A DNA stretch of 64,000 nucleotides from Acholoe squamosa (taxonomy: Eukaryota; Annelida; Polychaeta; Phyllodocida; Polynoidae). Under the pieces are notes generated by a model, which saw nothing but the letters and a program-made list of their open reading frames with translations, was not told the DNA's origin and made no database searches. The stretch is taken from NCBI GenBank assembly GCA_949317995.1, contig OX439038.1, positions 36,337,113 through 36,401,112 of the forward strand, in the 5' to 3' direction. Positions 52,365 through 63,126 of the stretch are shown here, in pieces; positions within the stretch are counted from its first letter, which is position 1, and every line of letters starts with the position of its first letter. The translations under genes were made by a program, and so were the position numbers.

Positions 52365-52561
52365 GTATGAAATGATGAAATTAAACTTGTACATGTAAAA
52401 TGCAAACCATAGCAGACATTCAACCAATGTAAATTATAAATGTAATGTACATGTATGTATGTAAAGTAACTATGAATTCTTAATTCTTAATTCTAGTATA
52501 GCATAAACATGCCTGTATTGTATTGCTGACAAATGCAAGTTGTGACCCTTTTCTTATTCAG

Positions 52562-52936
52562 TGGGTAGATGCGGAAATGGCCCGCGAGGAGGCGGAGGCC
52601 GCGGCGGAGAGGGAGGCAGCCGGGGAAGGGTGTTCCGGGGAGGCCGCCCCAGCACCTCCTGCCGCCCCTGCACCTCCTGCTGCTGGTCCCCCGGCGAAGG
52701 CCGCCAAGACCGCCCCCAAGACCGCCGCCAAGACTGCCGCCAAGACCGCCACCCCGACTGCTGCCACTCCAAAGCCACCGGCCCAGGGCAAGGGTAAGGG
52801 GCGCGGGAAGAGCTCCAAGAAGCAGACACCGGCAGGTCGCCCAGCGCGTGGACGTGGGCGCGGCCTGCCGGTCGCGCTGTTCACTTCCCGCTCCCCTACC
52901 ACTTCCTTTGGGTCGGTGGCCTACGAGGAGTATGGA
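52562..52936 (+). CDS. Sola-like gene, exon 2 (Ala/Pro/Lys-rich)
   Basis: Acceptor ttcttattcag, donor GTAAGT; 375 bp, phase 0 at both ends and in frame with exon 1. It encodes WVDAEMAREEAEAAAER, then histone-H1-like repeats of AKTA/KTAAKTA, basic RG-rich GRPARGRGRG, and ends SVAYEEYG. Low complexity explains the many open frames on both strands here. Confidence 0.65.
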
Positions 52937-53139
52937 GTAAGTATGAATTAAAAGTGTCATTTGGTAATTGGTTATCAAAGTAGAATTATACATGTACTTA
53001 AAGAGTAACTCATCAGCACTGTTATTTTGGTAATTGGTTATCAAAGTAGAATTATGTACTTAAAGAGTAACTCATCAGCACTGCATTGGTGCATCGTGTA
53101 AATGTTATTCATGAATATTTTCCTTGTTCTATACATCAG

Positions 53140-53428
53140 GAGACGCCGGAAGACCCGGAGGTAATCTCCAGCGAGGAGGAGGAGGGACGGACGCTGGCAG
53201 GCGATGTCCCTGAGAACCCCCTCCTGCTGTCCGAGGAGGAGGAGGCCCCCGTAGTGCCCGCACCACCACAGCCGCCTACGGAGGCCCCAACACAGGAGGG
53301 GGCCCCGTTGCGGAGGCCCGGCCCGTTCGCCAGGCTGCTCGGCGCGTCTCCCCAGAGAGGCGCCGAAGTGGCCGGGTCCAGGAGGCCTCCCCACCGGGGT
53401 TCAATGTGGGACTGCTCGAGGACATCGC
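53140..53428 (+). CDS. Sola-like gene, exon 3 (acidic), with apparent frame break
   Basis: Acceptor tctatacatcag, donor GTAAGT. In frame with exon 2 it reads ETPEDPEVISSEEEEG …, acidic and Pro-rich. The length (289 bp) leaves phase 1, but exon 4 needs phase 2. In another frame the last third of this exon reads ERRRSGRVQEASPPGFNVGLLEDIA and joins exon 4 correctly. So either a base has been lost within the exon (about 53330-53365) or splicing differs from my model. Confidence 0.55.
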
Positions 53429-53774
53429 GTAAGTATTTGAATCATAGTCCCTTCTTTTGTGTTCTTAACTGTGAAGAATCATAAATTTATAAATAATAAT
53501 TCTAAAACTAAAATTGGCCCTAAAATTCTTGATCAGTAAAGTGCTACTTAGTATGATTTATTCCACACTTCTATTTAACTTAACTTGTTAAATGATAACA
53601 TTTAACTAATTGTTATCAATTTACAGTGCCACCGTCCGTAAAGACAGTGTTCCTCAGTGAATGTAATTATCATAATAAATCTGAGATAAGAATAGTTTGT
53701 TCCATGTTGAATGTTTCCTTGCTTGTTGAATTTTTAGAATTAAGATTATTGTACATGTACTGCCATTTCAATGT

Positions 53775-53893
53775 GTAACGCGCTTGGTCAAAATGATATA
53801 TCCTGGGGTGTAGTAGCCTTACTAGGGCAAAAATGATGAATAACTGTGTATAATATCATAGAATAAGGCCATTTCAATGTGTAACGCGCTTGA
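53775..53893 (+). promoter_or_regulatory. Two GTAACGCGCTTG motifs in the last intron
   Basis: At 53775 (…TTGG variant) and 53881, each inside a near-duplicate of about 100 bp ('aaaatgatat', 'ggggtgtagtagccttac'). Confidence 0.7.
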
Positions 53894-54001
53894 TCAAAAT
53901 GATATCATGGGGACCCCAGGGGTGTAGTAGCCTTACATGTATCTTATAAATAAATGGGGCATGATGAAACTGAAAATTAATGATTGTTCATTTGTTTGCA
54001 G

Positions 54002-56804
54002 CCCGCGTGCACAGCCCCACCACAAGATGACGACACCAGGACCGACCACCAAACCGACACTGACCACTCCTAAAAACCTGAAGAAACAGCAACGGAAGAC
54101 CAACTCTCCCAGAACCAACCGCTACTACTACAAACAAGGGCTACTGAACAGAGACCTGACTGAGGCACATCTACAGATCAAGGAGTTGCAGGCTCAGCTT
54201 GCCCATGCCCAGTCGAACCATCTAACTGTCGCTGAACCTGCTGTAGCGCACATGGAGGAGCGCGTTGCAGCAGCTGCACCGGATGGGGAACCTGCTGTAG
54301 CGCACGTGGAGGAGCGCGTTGCAGCAGCTGCACCGGATGGGGAACCTGCTGTAGCGCACATGGAGGAGCGCGTTGCAGCAGCTGCACCGGATGGGGAACC
54401 TGCTGTAGCGCACGTGGAGGAGCGCGTTGCAGCAGCTGCACCGGATGGGGAACCTGCTGTAGCGCACGTGGAGGAGCGCGTTGCAGCAGCTGCACAGGAA
54501 CAGCTGACGGCGCATGACAGGAGTGTGAAGGCTGTGCTTGAAGGGCTGGCCAACCTTCCTCGCAAGGACAAAACCGCCATCATGAACAAGGTGCTTTCGC
54601 CCGTCGTGATCAAAGAACAGCGGATCGCGGTGAGCTTGGCAAAGACCCTTGGCATGGATAGGCGGTCACTACTCAAAACCCCTTCAGACCAGCCATCTCC
54701 ACGTGTGGTGAATCAGGAGGCCAAGATAGAGAGTGTCAAGGAGTTCTTGTCTGACCCAGAGAACTCCGAAATGAGACCTGGTAAGAAAGACACTAAGACC
54801 TTGAAGAAGGTGAAGCACCAGCAAATGTACCTCAGGGAGTTTATCCATGTGCTCCACAAGAGGTACGAGGCGACACAACCTCCTCACTTGCAGGTCTCAC
54901 GGTCACTCTTCTACAGCATCAGGAAAGAACACCTTCCCTGGTTCATCCCCGTGGATCTCCAAAGCACTGATCTGTGCCTTTGCCAGAAGCACCAGAACTT
55001 TGCACTCCGGCTTGCTGCTGTCAGTATCCCTTTCAAAGATGAGATGTTCATGACATCCTGGGCAGAGTTCGAACAGACTCTCCAGGACAAAGCCCCCGAG
55101 AATGTCAAGTATGAAGTGTGGAAGAATGTGGACTATGAGTATGTGTCGACAGGCAAGGATGAAACTCAGAAGAAGACTACCATCAAGAAGCTCCGCCCTT
55201 GTACAGAGATTGCATCCAAGGCGGACTTCATCAAGAAAACCAGACTGGAGTTCATCACCATGGCTGCCCATGTCGACCGTGCTCACAACCAACACCGCAT
55301 CGTACGTGAGCTACGAGCGAGTATGTCGTCGATGGAAGTTACCATCCAGATGGACTTTGCGGAAAACTGGATGGTATCATACCCCGATGCTCCACAGAGT
55401 ACATATTACGCGAAGGAGCCAGTGACCCTGCACCCTGCAGTCATCCACTACCGTGATGAGGACACTGGCACCACAAACCACCACTCTGTCGCTCTGTGCA
55501 CTGACGACCGGAAGCACGACACTGGCGCCATCTTGGCGTTTCTCCGCTGCCTGGCAGCATTCATCAGGGAGAACCTGCCACACGTCAAGGTGGTCCATTA
55601 TGCTTCTGACTCACCCTCCAGCCAGTATCGAAACATCTCGGTGTTCTCGATACTCGTACGCCACACCGAACTACTTGACGGACTACGGGCAACATGGACC
55701 TACTTCGAGGCGGGTCATGGAAAGGGCCCCTGCGATGGCGTCGGCGCTGCTGCAAAGCGCAACGCTGACAACATCGTCAAGCGCAACAAGGAAGGACATC
55801 CCGTCATCAACAATGCAGAGGAGTTCGCGGCCGAAGGTAACAAACTTGAAGGCCGCGTTCACTACATCCATGTCCCTCTGCAGGATGTCACCTCCGCCCG
55901 CCTCACTCTCGGCTCAGTGGTAGCAGACAAGTCAGTAGAGGGCACCATGAGTGTCCATGCTGCCATGGTCAAACAGGAAGGAAGGTCACTCGCTGTCCGT
56001 GACAAATCCTGTTTTGACCCCTGCTGCTGGGTCGACCTTAGGTCCGTTACTGGCTGCTCCGGATGGATTGAGCATGAGCTGGTTTTCAACAAGAACAAGA
56101 AGCCTCCCCCACCAAAGCAAACACGGCAGAAGAAAACGCGGCCTGCCAGTGTCCCTGCAGAGGTGGACGACGCGGATGCCCGCACCGGCGACCCTGATTT
56201 TGATCCTGTTGTGCGCACCACTGTCTGCAAGCGCACCAGGGACGGCTCACCAGTCGTGGCACGTAAGCACACTCGAAGTGACCGGGTGCCAACTCCTGCC
56301 ACGGCTGACAAGGAGAACATTGCCCCGTGTGCCGCACGAAAGCGTGCCGCGGAGCGTGCCGTCGCCGTCCCTACAACCAAGCGAGCACGACAGGATCCAC
56401 CGACCTCGACCCTCCCTCAGGAGGATGTACAACCAACGGACAGTGTAGGGAAGTTGGTACTGGTGCAGGATGAGTACCATGTAGGTGACATTCTTATCAC
56501 TGCCAGCCTGGCCAGTACCAGCTCAAAGGACAAGTGGTTTATGGGTAAGGTGATAGCCAAGGACAATGACTTCTACCAAGTGCACTACATGCTGCGCTAC
56601 ATGGCGTCGGACAAGAGAAGCTTCAAGTGGGGGAAGGAGATCATCCCAGCTAGGGTCCACCCCCTCAACGTTCTTGGCAGAGTCACTCTGCCCAAGCCAA
56701 GTCGTTATGGCAACACTGAGAACGCTGTCTACAAACTTGATCCCCTCACCATCCAACTGGCTGATCGGAAGCTTCTCAAGTACCGCAGCGAGTGCACTGG
56801 TTAG
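54002..56804 (+). CDS. Sola-like transposase, exon 4 (catalytic region)
   Basis: Acceptor tttgtttgcag at 54001; an internal ATG at 54027 could also be a start (925 codons). In order: basic N-terminus, a coiled stretch, five 18-residue repeats (54235-54500), a helical region (NKVLSPVVIKEQRIAVSLAK), LCLCQKHQN near 54975, and the catalytic core with MDFAEN (Asp codon 55353), YASDSPSSQYRN (Asp 55608) and FEAGHGKGPCDGVGA (Glu 55707, Asp 55734). These match the DDD/DDE pattern and 'GHGKGxCDGxG' wording of Sola-type transposases. A basic Pro-rich tail and a C-terminal domain (GKLVLVQDEYHVGDI …) follow to TAG 56804. No stops or frameshifts: the copy looks young and possibly active. Confidence 0.75.
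54235..54504 (+). repeat. 54-bp coding minisatellite in the transposase gene
   Basis: Five tandem units encoding EPAVAHMEERVAAAAPDG or the Val-for-Met variant. Units are almost identical at DNA level, so the array expanded recently. Predicted helical and acidic; position between the N-terminal region and the catalytic core. Confidence 0.9.
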
Positions 56805-58402
56805 ATGTCATTGATCCCGGTTATCACCTGTTTTACTTTGGCCACTATAACTAAGACCCAAACTGTATTGTACCTATGTTTAACTGCATGACATTGCGTG
56901 TAACGCGCTTGACCGATATCTGTAATGGTACTGCTTCATTGGCTGTGGGCAACCTGAGAGTTATCTGAGCTGTACTACTGCTATTTAATATGTTACTAGA
57001 CATGTGTGGCTGGTATTTTAGGCCTGTTTAGATACTCCTAGTTAATTTTTGGACCTTCTGGCTTGATTGATGTAAGAAAATTAGTCGCAAAAAAGTGCAA
57101 TTTTATTTTCCGAGGCATACGGGAGACCCCAAATAGGTATTAATTGTACATTTCTTGGTTTTAAACAGTAGTCCCATTGCTTAAGTAGTTGTGTATGAAG
57201 CAGCATTATGATATGAAAGGTTTCAGACCATCTAGGAATTGTTTAACTGCATTTCATTGCGTGTAACGCGCTTGACCGATATCTGTAATGGTATTGCTTC
57301 ATTGGCTGTGGGCAACCTGAGAGTTATCTGAGCTGTACTACTGCTATTTAATATGTTACTAGACATGTGTGGCTGGTATTTTAGGCCTGTTTGGATACTC
57401 CTAGTTAATTTTTGGACCTTCTGGCTTGATTGATGTAAGAAAATTAGTCGCAAAAAAGTGCAATTTTATTTTCCGAGGCATACGGGAGACCCCAAATAGG
57501 TATTAATTGTACATTTCTTGGTTTTAAACAGTATTCCCATTGCTTAAGTAGTTGTGTATGAAGTAGCATTATGATATGAAAGGTCTAAGTACCTCTATGG
57601 AGCCTCTATCTATGAGTGACTGTATGTAACGCGCTTGATCGGTATCCGCCTGCGCGGAGGGCATTTGACATGGTATTGCTTCATTGGCTGTGGGCAACCT
57701 GAGAGTTATCTGAGCTGTACTACTGCTATTTAATATGTTACTAGACATGTGTGGCTGGTATTTTAGGCCTGTTTGGATACTCCTAGTTAATTTTTGGACC
57801 TTCTGGCTTGATTGATGTAAGAAAATTAGTCGCAAAAAAGTGCAATTTTATTTTCCGAGGCATACGGGAGACCCCAAATAGGTATTAATTGTACATTTCT
57901 TGGTTTTAAACAGTAGTCCCATTGCTTAAGTAGTTGTGTATGAAGTAGCATTATGATATGAAAGGTCTAAGTACCTCTATGGAGCCTCTATCTATGTGTG
58001 ACTGTATGTAACGCGCTTGATCGGTATCCGCCTGCGCGGAGGGCATTTGACATGGTATTGCTTCATTGGCTGTGGGCAACCTGAGAGTTATCTGAGCTGT
58101 ACAACTGCTATTTAATATGTTACTAGACATGTGTGGCTGGTATTTTAGGCCTGTTTGGATACTCCTAGTTAATTTTTGGACCTTCTGGCTTGATTGATGT
58201 AAGAAAATTAGTCGCAAAAAAGTGCAATTTTATTTTCCGAGGCATACGGGAGACCCCAAATAGGTATTAATTGTACATTTCTTGGTTTTAAACAGTAGTC
58301 CCATTGCTTAAGTAGTTGTGTATGAAGTAGCATTATGATATGAAAGGTCTAAGTACCTCTATGGAGCCTCTATCTATGAGTGACTGTATGTAACGCGCTT
58401 GA
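56805..58402 (+). repeat. Tandem array of ~363-382-bp units with GTAACGCGCTTGA motif
   Basis: Motifs at 56900, 57263, 57626, 58008 and 58390 give periods of 363, 363, 382 and 382 bp. The body ('ttcattggctgtgggcaacc' … 'gaggcatacgggagacccca') is almost identical between units. The last two units carry a longer joint ('ggtatccgcctgcgcggagg'). The minus-strand 73-88-codon ORFs repeated here are shadows. Confidence 0.9.
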
Positions 58403-58915
58403 TCGCTATTTTGCCAATTTTGGGCAGCTGCTCACATAAAAAAAAAATGTGGGAATGGAAGAATGATGATTGTTTAAGAAAATATAGACAATGAAGACAT
58501 AATAACTTGAATTACATGCATACCCAATGCATATTAAGCTTGTGAGAGTAAAGTTAACGTTTTGTGTTAGAAATTTTTGAAAAATCTCAATTTTCTTAAA
58601 AAGTTATGTCTCATATTTTCAAAAGTTTTCAAGACTCAGTCCTAATTTTTGGTACACTTATTCATAACTACTATACAAGTTTGGACATGCAATATGGTAA
58701 TCACAGAGACATTATTGATGAAGTTCTATGCATAAGAAGTTATATCGATCAAGCCCGTTACACAAATTATACCTTTTTACTGCAACTGTGATAAAAACTG
58801 ACATCCTGGGAGTTAATGACTTGAATGGACCTTTTCATACAGCCAAGATATAGGGTTATCAGTAAAATAAAGTCTTAAAATGTAATGCTGAGTTTGTCAT
58901 GTTTGGCCCCTGACC
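58403..58915. other. Right subterminal region of the Sola-like transposon
   Basis: AT-rich. One inverted motif copy with one mismatch at 58749-58761 (TCAAGCCCGTTAC), about 190 bp from the right end; the outermost left copy is about 395 bp from its end. Confidence 0.6.
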
Positions 58916-58947
58916 CCCAAAGGTGGGGCAGTTCACAGGAATCACCC
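58916..58947 (-). repeat. Right terminal inverted repeat
   Basis: Reverse complement of 50065-50096; followed by GTAT. Confidence 0.9.
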
Positions 58948-59055
58948 GTATGAAGTATAGAAATCTGACTCTATGCTTGCGAGAAAGTACTGAAAGTTCT
59001 CAAAGTTTTTCAAATAACTTTTGGAACTTACAACTTGTGTGAAGGTAATGTAAGA

Positions 59056-59991
59056 TACCGTAATCTCCCGCGTAGAAGGCGCAGCTCGCGTAGAAGGCGC
59101 CCCCCCAACTCAGAGAAGGCCTTTTCACGTAGAAGGCGCACGTACCTCTTCTGGATCGATTTCCGGAAAAACCCGCGTATAAGGCGCCCCCCCAACTCAC
59201 AGGGGGGCTGTTTCGCGTAGAAGGCGCCCCCCTCCCCACCCCCCCTTCCCCACCCCCCTATTGTACACCGACCGGGCTGCCGCGCTGCTGGCGCTATGAG
59301 TTCAAGCTGTCATCGGCACACGGTCAGCGTCAAACCGCCGAGCGCCCGTCGACACCTCCTGCTCTTCCGCGCTGTTGGCTATATGAGTTCAAGCTGTCAT
59401 CGGTACACGGTGTGACGGTCGGCGTCAAACCCGCCGAGCAAATCTACACCGACCGGCTGCTGGCTATATGAGTTCAAGCTGTCATCGGTACACGATCGGC
59501 GTCAAACCCGCCGAGCGCCCGTCGACATCTCCCGGTCTGCCGCGCTGCTGGCTATATGAGTTCAAGCTGTCAGCGGCACACGGTCGGTGTATTCCCCGCC
59601 GAGCGCCCGTCGACACCTCCCCGTCTGCCGCGCTGCTGGCTATATGAGTTCAAGCTGTCATCGGCACACGGTCGGCGTCAAACCCGCCGAGCGCCCGTCG
59701 ACATCTCCCGGTCTGCCGAATTGCTGGCTATATGAGTTCAAGCGGGGTTCAAGCTGTCATCGGCGCATGGTGGGCCTTATCCCTGGCGAGCGCGTCGACA
59801 CCTCCCGGTCTGCCGCGGTGCTGGCGCTATGAGTTCAAGCTGTCATCGGCGCATTTTCCCAAATGAGATGTTGGAAAAACCCGCGTATAAGGCGCACCCC
59901 TAACTCAAGGCAATTACCCTCCCGCGTATAAGACCCAGCAGCATTTTGTTTGGCGTAGAAGACGCGCCTTCTACGCGGGAGATTACGGGTA
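59056..59991. mobile_element. MITE, CCGTAATCTC family, 936 bp, with internal minisatellite
   Basis: Ends TACCGTAATCTCCCGCGTAG and CTACGCGGGAGATTACGGGTA. Subterminal direct modules 'cgcgtagaaggcgccccccc' and 'aactcagagaagg' are repeated four to five times near the left end and twice near the right. The middle is the array at 59280-59855. Related in detail to the copy at 63127. Confidence 0.85.
59280..59855 (+). repeat. ~88-bp minisatellite inside a MITE
   Basis: About seven units built on 'ctatgagttcaagctgtcat' + 'cggcacacggtcggcgtcaa' + 'acccgccgagcgcccgtcga'. The number of units differs between MITE copies (fewer at 63340), so the array length is variable. Confidence 0.85.
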
Positions 59992-60500
59992 CTAGACCAC
60001 CTGCATGTATAAGGGTATGTTATAAGGCACATCTCATGTAGGTATAAGCCCCAGGTCAAGGTAAGACCCAATCGGCAAATGTTGGGGTTGAATCTTTATT
60101 AGTTGAATATAAGGCACAGATATTAAGGGTGACTTCAGGAATATTCTTTATGGGCCTGACTTTTGGAAGGAGCTATCCTGATGGATAACCTCCACCTTAT
60201 GCACAAGTTTTTACAGTAGTAATATTCTACATAAAAAATACCTTGTCCATAAGGTGTATCTGAGTTCTATCAGCTATCCCTCCACTGGTTCTGTTAACCC
60301 TTTAAGGGCAGAAGACACATTAGTTATCTGGCCATGGGGGCAGCCTCTAAAAAAGTATAGTTCAAAGTTCCTGTACAATTCCTAAAATGATGAGGGCTTG
60401 AATCTGCATTAAGCCTACCATGGTGTGGACTATATGGTATGTACTATAGTCGACGTTAGGCCTACCATGGTGTATGCTAATCATTAAATGTTTAAAGTAC

Positions 60501-60696
60501 TACCGTAATCTCCCGCGTAGAAGGCGCAGCCCGCGTAGAAGGCGCACCCCCAACTCAGGGAAGGCAGATCCGCATAGAAGGCGCATCTGCTGCTCCTGAG
60601 TCTAATATTTGAAAACCCCGCGTATAAGGCGCACCCCTAACTCAAGGAGCATGGTCCACCCAAAGGACCCAACCCAAAGGGGCATTTCAAATATTG
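60501..60696. mobile_element. MITE, CCGTAATCTC family, left part interrupted by a SINE
   Basis: Begins TACCGTAATCTCCCGCGTAG with the usual 'gaaggcgcacccccaactca' modules, then is cut at 60706 by a SINE. A right terminus was not seen after 61166. Confidence 0.75.
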
Positions 60697-60706
60697 CCTG
60701 CAACTA

Positions 60707-61156
60707 GTGAGTGACGAATTTTATCTCACCTCGTGCCTTCCTTGCGGCCGACACTCAAGGGTGAGAGGTCCCGCGGGTTGTATCCACACCGAAGTGAGAT
60801 TACCCTTGTGGCGTTGCATGCCCGGACCCTAGTCTAATGGGGAGGGGGGGATGATGGTGACCGCATCTATGGGAAGGTAGAAATCACGCCCCTACACATT
60901 TACCGAGGCAATGGTTCTTTAACATCCGTCACTACATAGGCATAGTGAGAGATGGACAGGCCTGTTTCAAGTCATTTGTCTGCCATGACCGCCGAGAGAC
61001 TTTCCAGCACAGCCTAGCCAGAGCAGGGAGGAACTCAAACGACACCTTACGGCGACGTTTGGAACCACCACTATGCCCCGGCCGGGCCGGGAACCAAACC
61101 CACGACCTTACGGCCTGTGAGCGGACGCGCTACCGACTGTGCCACGCCTCCCGACT
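60707..61156 (-). mobile_element. tRNA-headed SINE, ~450 bp, with 10-bp target duplication
   Basis: Flanked by exact CCTGCAACTA (60697-60706 and 61157-61166). The minus-strand head has box A-like TGGCACAGTCGGTAGCGCG and box B-like GGGTTTGGTTCCCGG, typical of Pol III-transcribed tRNA-derived SINEs. The long body shows no ORF; the 3' end (about 60707-60725) lacks an obvious poly(A). Nested in a MITE, so it is the younger of the two. Confidence 0.85.
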
Positions 61157-61220
61157 CCTGCAACTATCAATACCCCAACTGGTCATGTATTTTCTTTAAC
61201 CAAAGAAAAGGTGTAGTCTA

Positions 61221-61417
61221 TACCATGGTGCTCTAAATACCCTTAAACTGCTGAATGAAACATGCCATTCTGCTCACCATAAAAGTGTTTGGAAATGTGT
61301 GTACACCCCACTCACTGAGAGCTTTGTTAATTACACTATTGACCTTTTAATCAAGAGAATCCATGCAGCATTATAATCAATAATCCTGCCATAGTGTGTG
61401 CTGCCACCTGGTGTTGT
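61221..61417 (-). repeat. ~198-bp interspersed repeat, copy 2
   Basis: Reverse complement of 28181-28378, moderately diverged with one internal indel region ('aaatgtgtgtacaccccact'). Confidence 0.8.
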
Positions 61418-61524
61418 ATGAGCTGTATGTCATTCTCTATTCTCTACATTACAAACTACTGGTATCCCAGCATGCCATGTCTCTAGAAGACAGGCCTATT
61501 TCCCTGTTATAACAGTGTGGGCCT

Positions 61525-62482
61525 ATTGATTGATTGATTGAAGCATTTATTGCACAGAATCGCCCTTGGAGGGTGGCGCTCTTCCTCGCACAATTGGCCT
61601 ATAGGAGTAGAAGTAGCGACTCTTAATACTATAACCAGCCACGGTGTATGTAACTAGTCTTTTTGAGATTTTGAAAAATACATAGTTTTATGAGCGTGAG
61701 ACAGTGGCGTTAGTGCATCAATTATTAACTTAAGTTTTAGTATTATTCATAAGTATTTTCTTAGACAGAATATGCCAGATAAGCTAAGAAGTAGATAATG
61801 GGAGTGTCGTATCCGTAGAGAAAGTTTCAGTCAATTAACCAGGTTTTTATGCTGCCATAAACAGGCGCAGCTCCCTTTTGAATTCATTTAGTGTCACTGC
61901 TTTTTGAAGCTCCTCAGGTAATTTATCCCATTCCTTTACACCCCTATAGAAAGGGCCTCTTTGATAGCAGGACGTCCGAGCTCTACGTATCTTGAATTTT
62001 AACTTCCTGTCACCTCTGGTTCTGACTCCCCTTATCACCAGTAAATCATTGAACTTTGATCGTTTCCACATTATAATTAATAATTGGCGTCTACGTCGGA
62101 CTTCAAGTTGTTCTATCTTGGTATTTTCATGCATCTCCGCGACGCTATTACCCCGTACTCTTAGTTTACAGCATATACGGATTGCCTGATTCTGGAGTCT
62201 TTGAAGCTTAATCAGTTCTGTTTGTGCACCTCCACCAATGTAGAAGCTGCAGTATTCAAGAGTTGGGCTAATCATAGTTCTGTATATCCTTAATGAGTCA
62301 TCCTGACTAATAAATTTGCGTATTTTTGTCAATTTGTACAACTTATTGCCCATACTCTTTTTTATTTTATTTATGTGCGGCTGTATAGTTAAAGCCCCGT
62401 CTAATTCAACACCGAGATAGCGATCAGGCAGTTTTGATATTACATGTACTAGTCTGTGGCAATCCCTGCCTGTAAGGTGCAC
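61525..62482 (-). pseudogene. LINE fragment: RT C-terminus and 3' tail
   Basis: The minus frame 62482-61847 (211 codons) reads KLPDRYLGVELDGALTIQPHI, NKLYKLTKIRKFISQDD, TMISPTLEYCSFYIGG, KEWDKLPEELQKAVTLNEFKRELRLF: the typical end of CR1/L2-like reverse transcriptases. The 3' end is a short (TTGA)n-type tail at 61526-61542. The RT catalytic part is missing, consistent with usual 5' truncation during target-primed reverse transcription. Different from the LINE at 28400. Confidence 0.85.
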
Positions 62483-63126
62483 CCCCAGATTTTGCCAATC
62501 TTATAAGGAGAAATCAAGCCCCATCGGATTTTTTGGAAGAGGCCATATTAAAGCTCAGAAGCCCTACACTAGTACCACTGCTTGGAAGAAGTACCAGAAA
62601 CCAGACCATGAAGCAAAGAGCGTGAAGCCATCAAATCTAATAAGTTGATCACTGTGGTTGATCCTACATATTTCTACAGGTTTAGGACTAAGTCATTTAT
62701 TGCTAGGTTCAGGGGATGGTCTTGTTGGATATGGGGTGATGGTGGGGGGGTCATTTTGGAAACAGCCCATTGGTGGGGGGGGGGCAGAGCGGGCAAAAGC
62801 CAATAGACCTTTACAGTTGGGGAGAGGTCAAAACTAGATATGGGTGATTCAAGTGCATATAGATAAGGGCCAGGAGATTCAAACCTTCCAAAGGTAGATG
62901 TAAAATCTATTTTACACATATATGCATGAAAAACCACTGACTTCCTTGTTGAATGATAATTAAGCACTCAAGGCCTCAAGGATTGAGGGGGGATACCAAT
63001 TGAATACATTCGATGCATGTAGATTCCACCAACACATTCACTCCTCGTGACAAATTTATCCCCAGGTGCACTCTATAGGATCCGTTCAAGTTGGGGTTGC
63101 GTCTTAGAGGTGGGCTGTGCCACATA
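62483..63126. other. No gene recognised
   Basis: Includes a G-rich run near 62740-62790; no coding or repeat structure that I can support. Confidence 0.3.

Larger units (their letters stand above)
50065..58947 (+). mobile_element. Complete 8.9-kb Sola-like DNA transposon
   Basis: Inverted ends of about 32 bp, starting GGGTGATTCCTGTGAACTGC at 50065 and its reverse complement ending at 58947. GTAT flanks both ends (50061-50064 and 58948-58951), a 4-bp target duplication. Inside, one plus-strand gene: exons at about 52079-52364, 52562-52936, 53140-53428 and 54002-56804, the last encoding a DDD/DDE-type transposase. Fourteen copies of GTAACGCGCTTGA-type motifs are spread through the non-coding parts, and a tandem array of about 363-382-bp units fills 56880-58400. 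Sola elements are known to make 4-bp duplications; the assignment rests on that and on the wording around the catalytic residues. Confidence 0.8.

Noticed and set aside
52075-53394. Many long minus-strand ORFs opposite the transposon exons
   Set aside because: They mirror GC-rich, Ala/Pro/Arg-rich exons; the plus strand has matching splice sites and phases.
54178-54676. Minus-strand repetitive ORFs opposite the 54-bp array
   Set aside because: A 54-bp period stays open in several frames; the plus frame continues into the conserved transposase core.
57232-58217. Three almost identical minus-strand ORFs of 73-88 codons
   Set aside because: They are copies of the 363/382-bp tandem unit, with no independent coding evidence.
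56805-58402. CRISPR array
   Set aside because: Units are long and near-identical throughout, without short repeats and unique spacers, and the context is eukaryotic.
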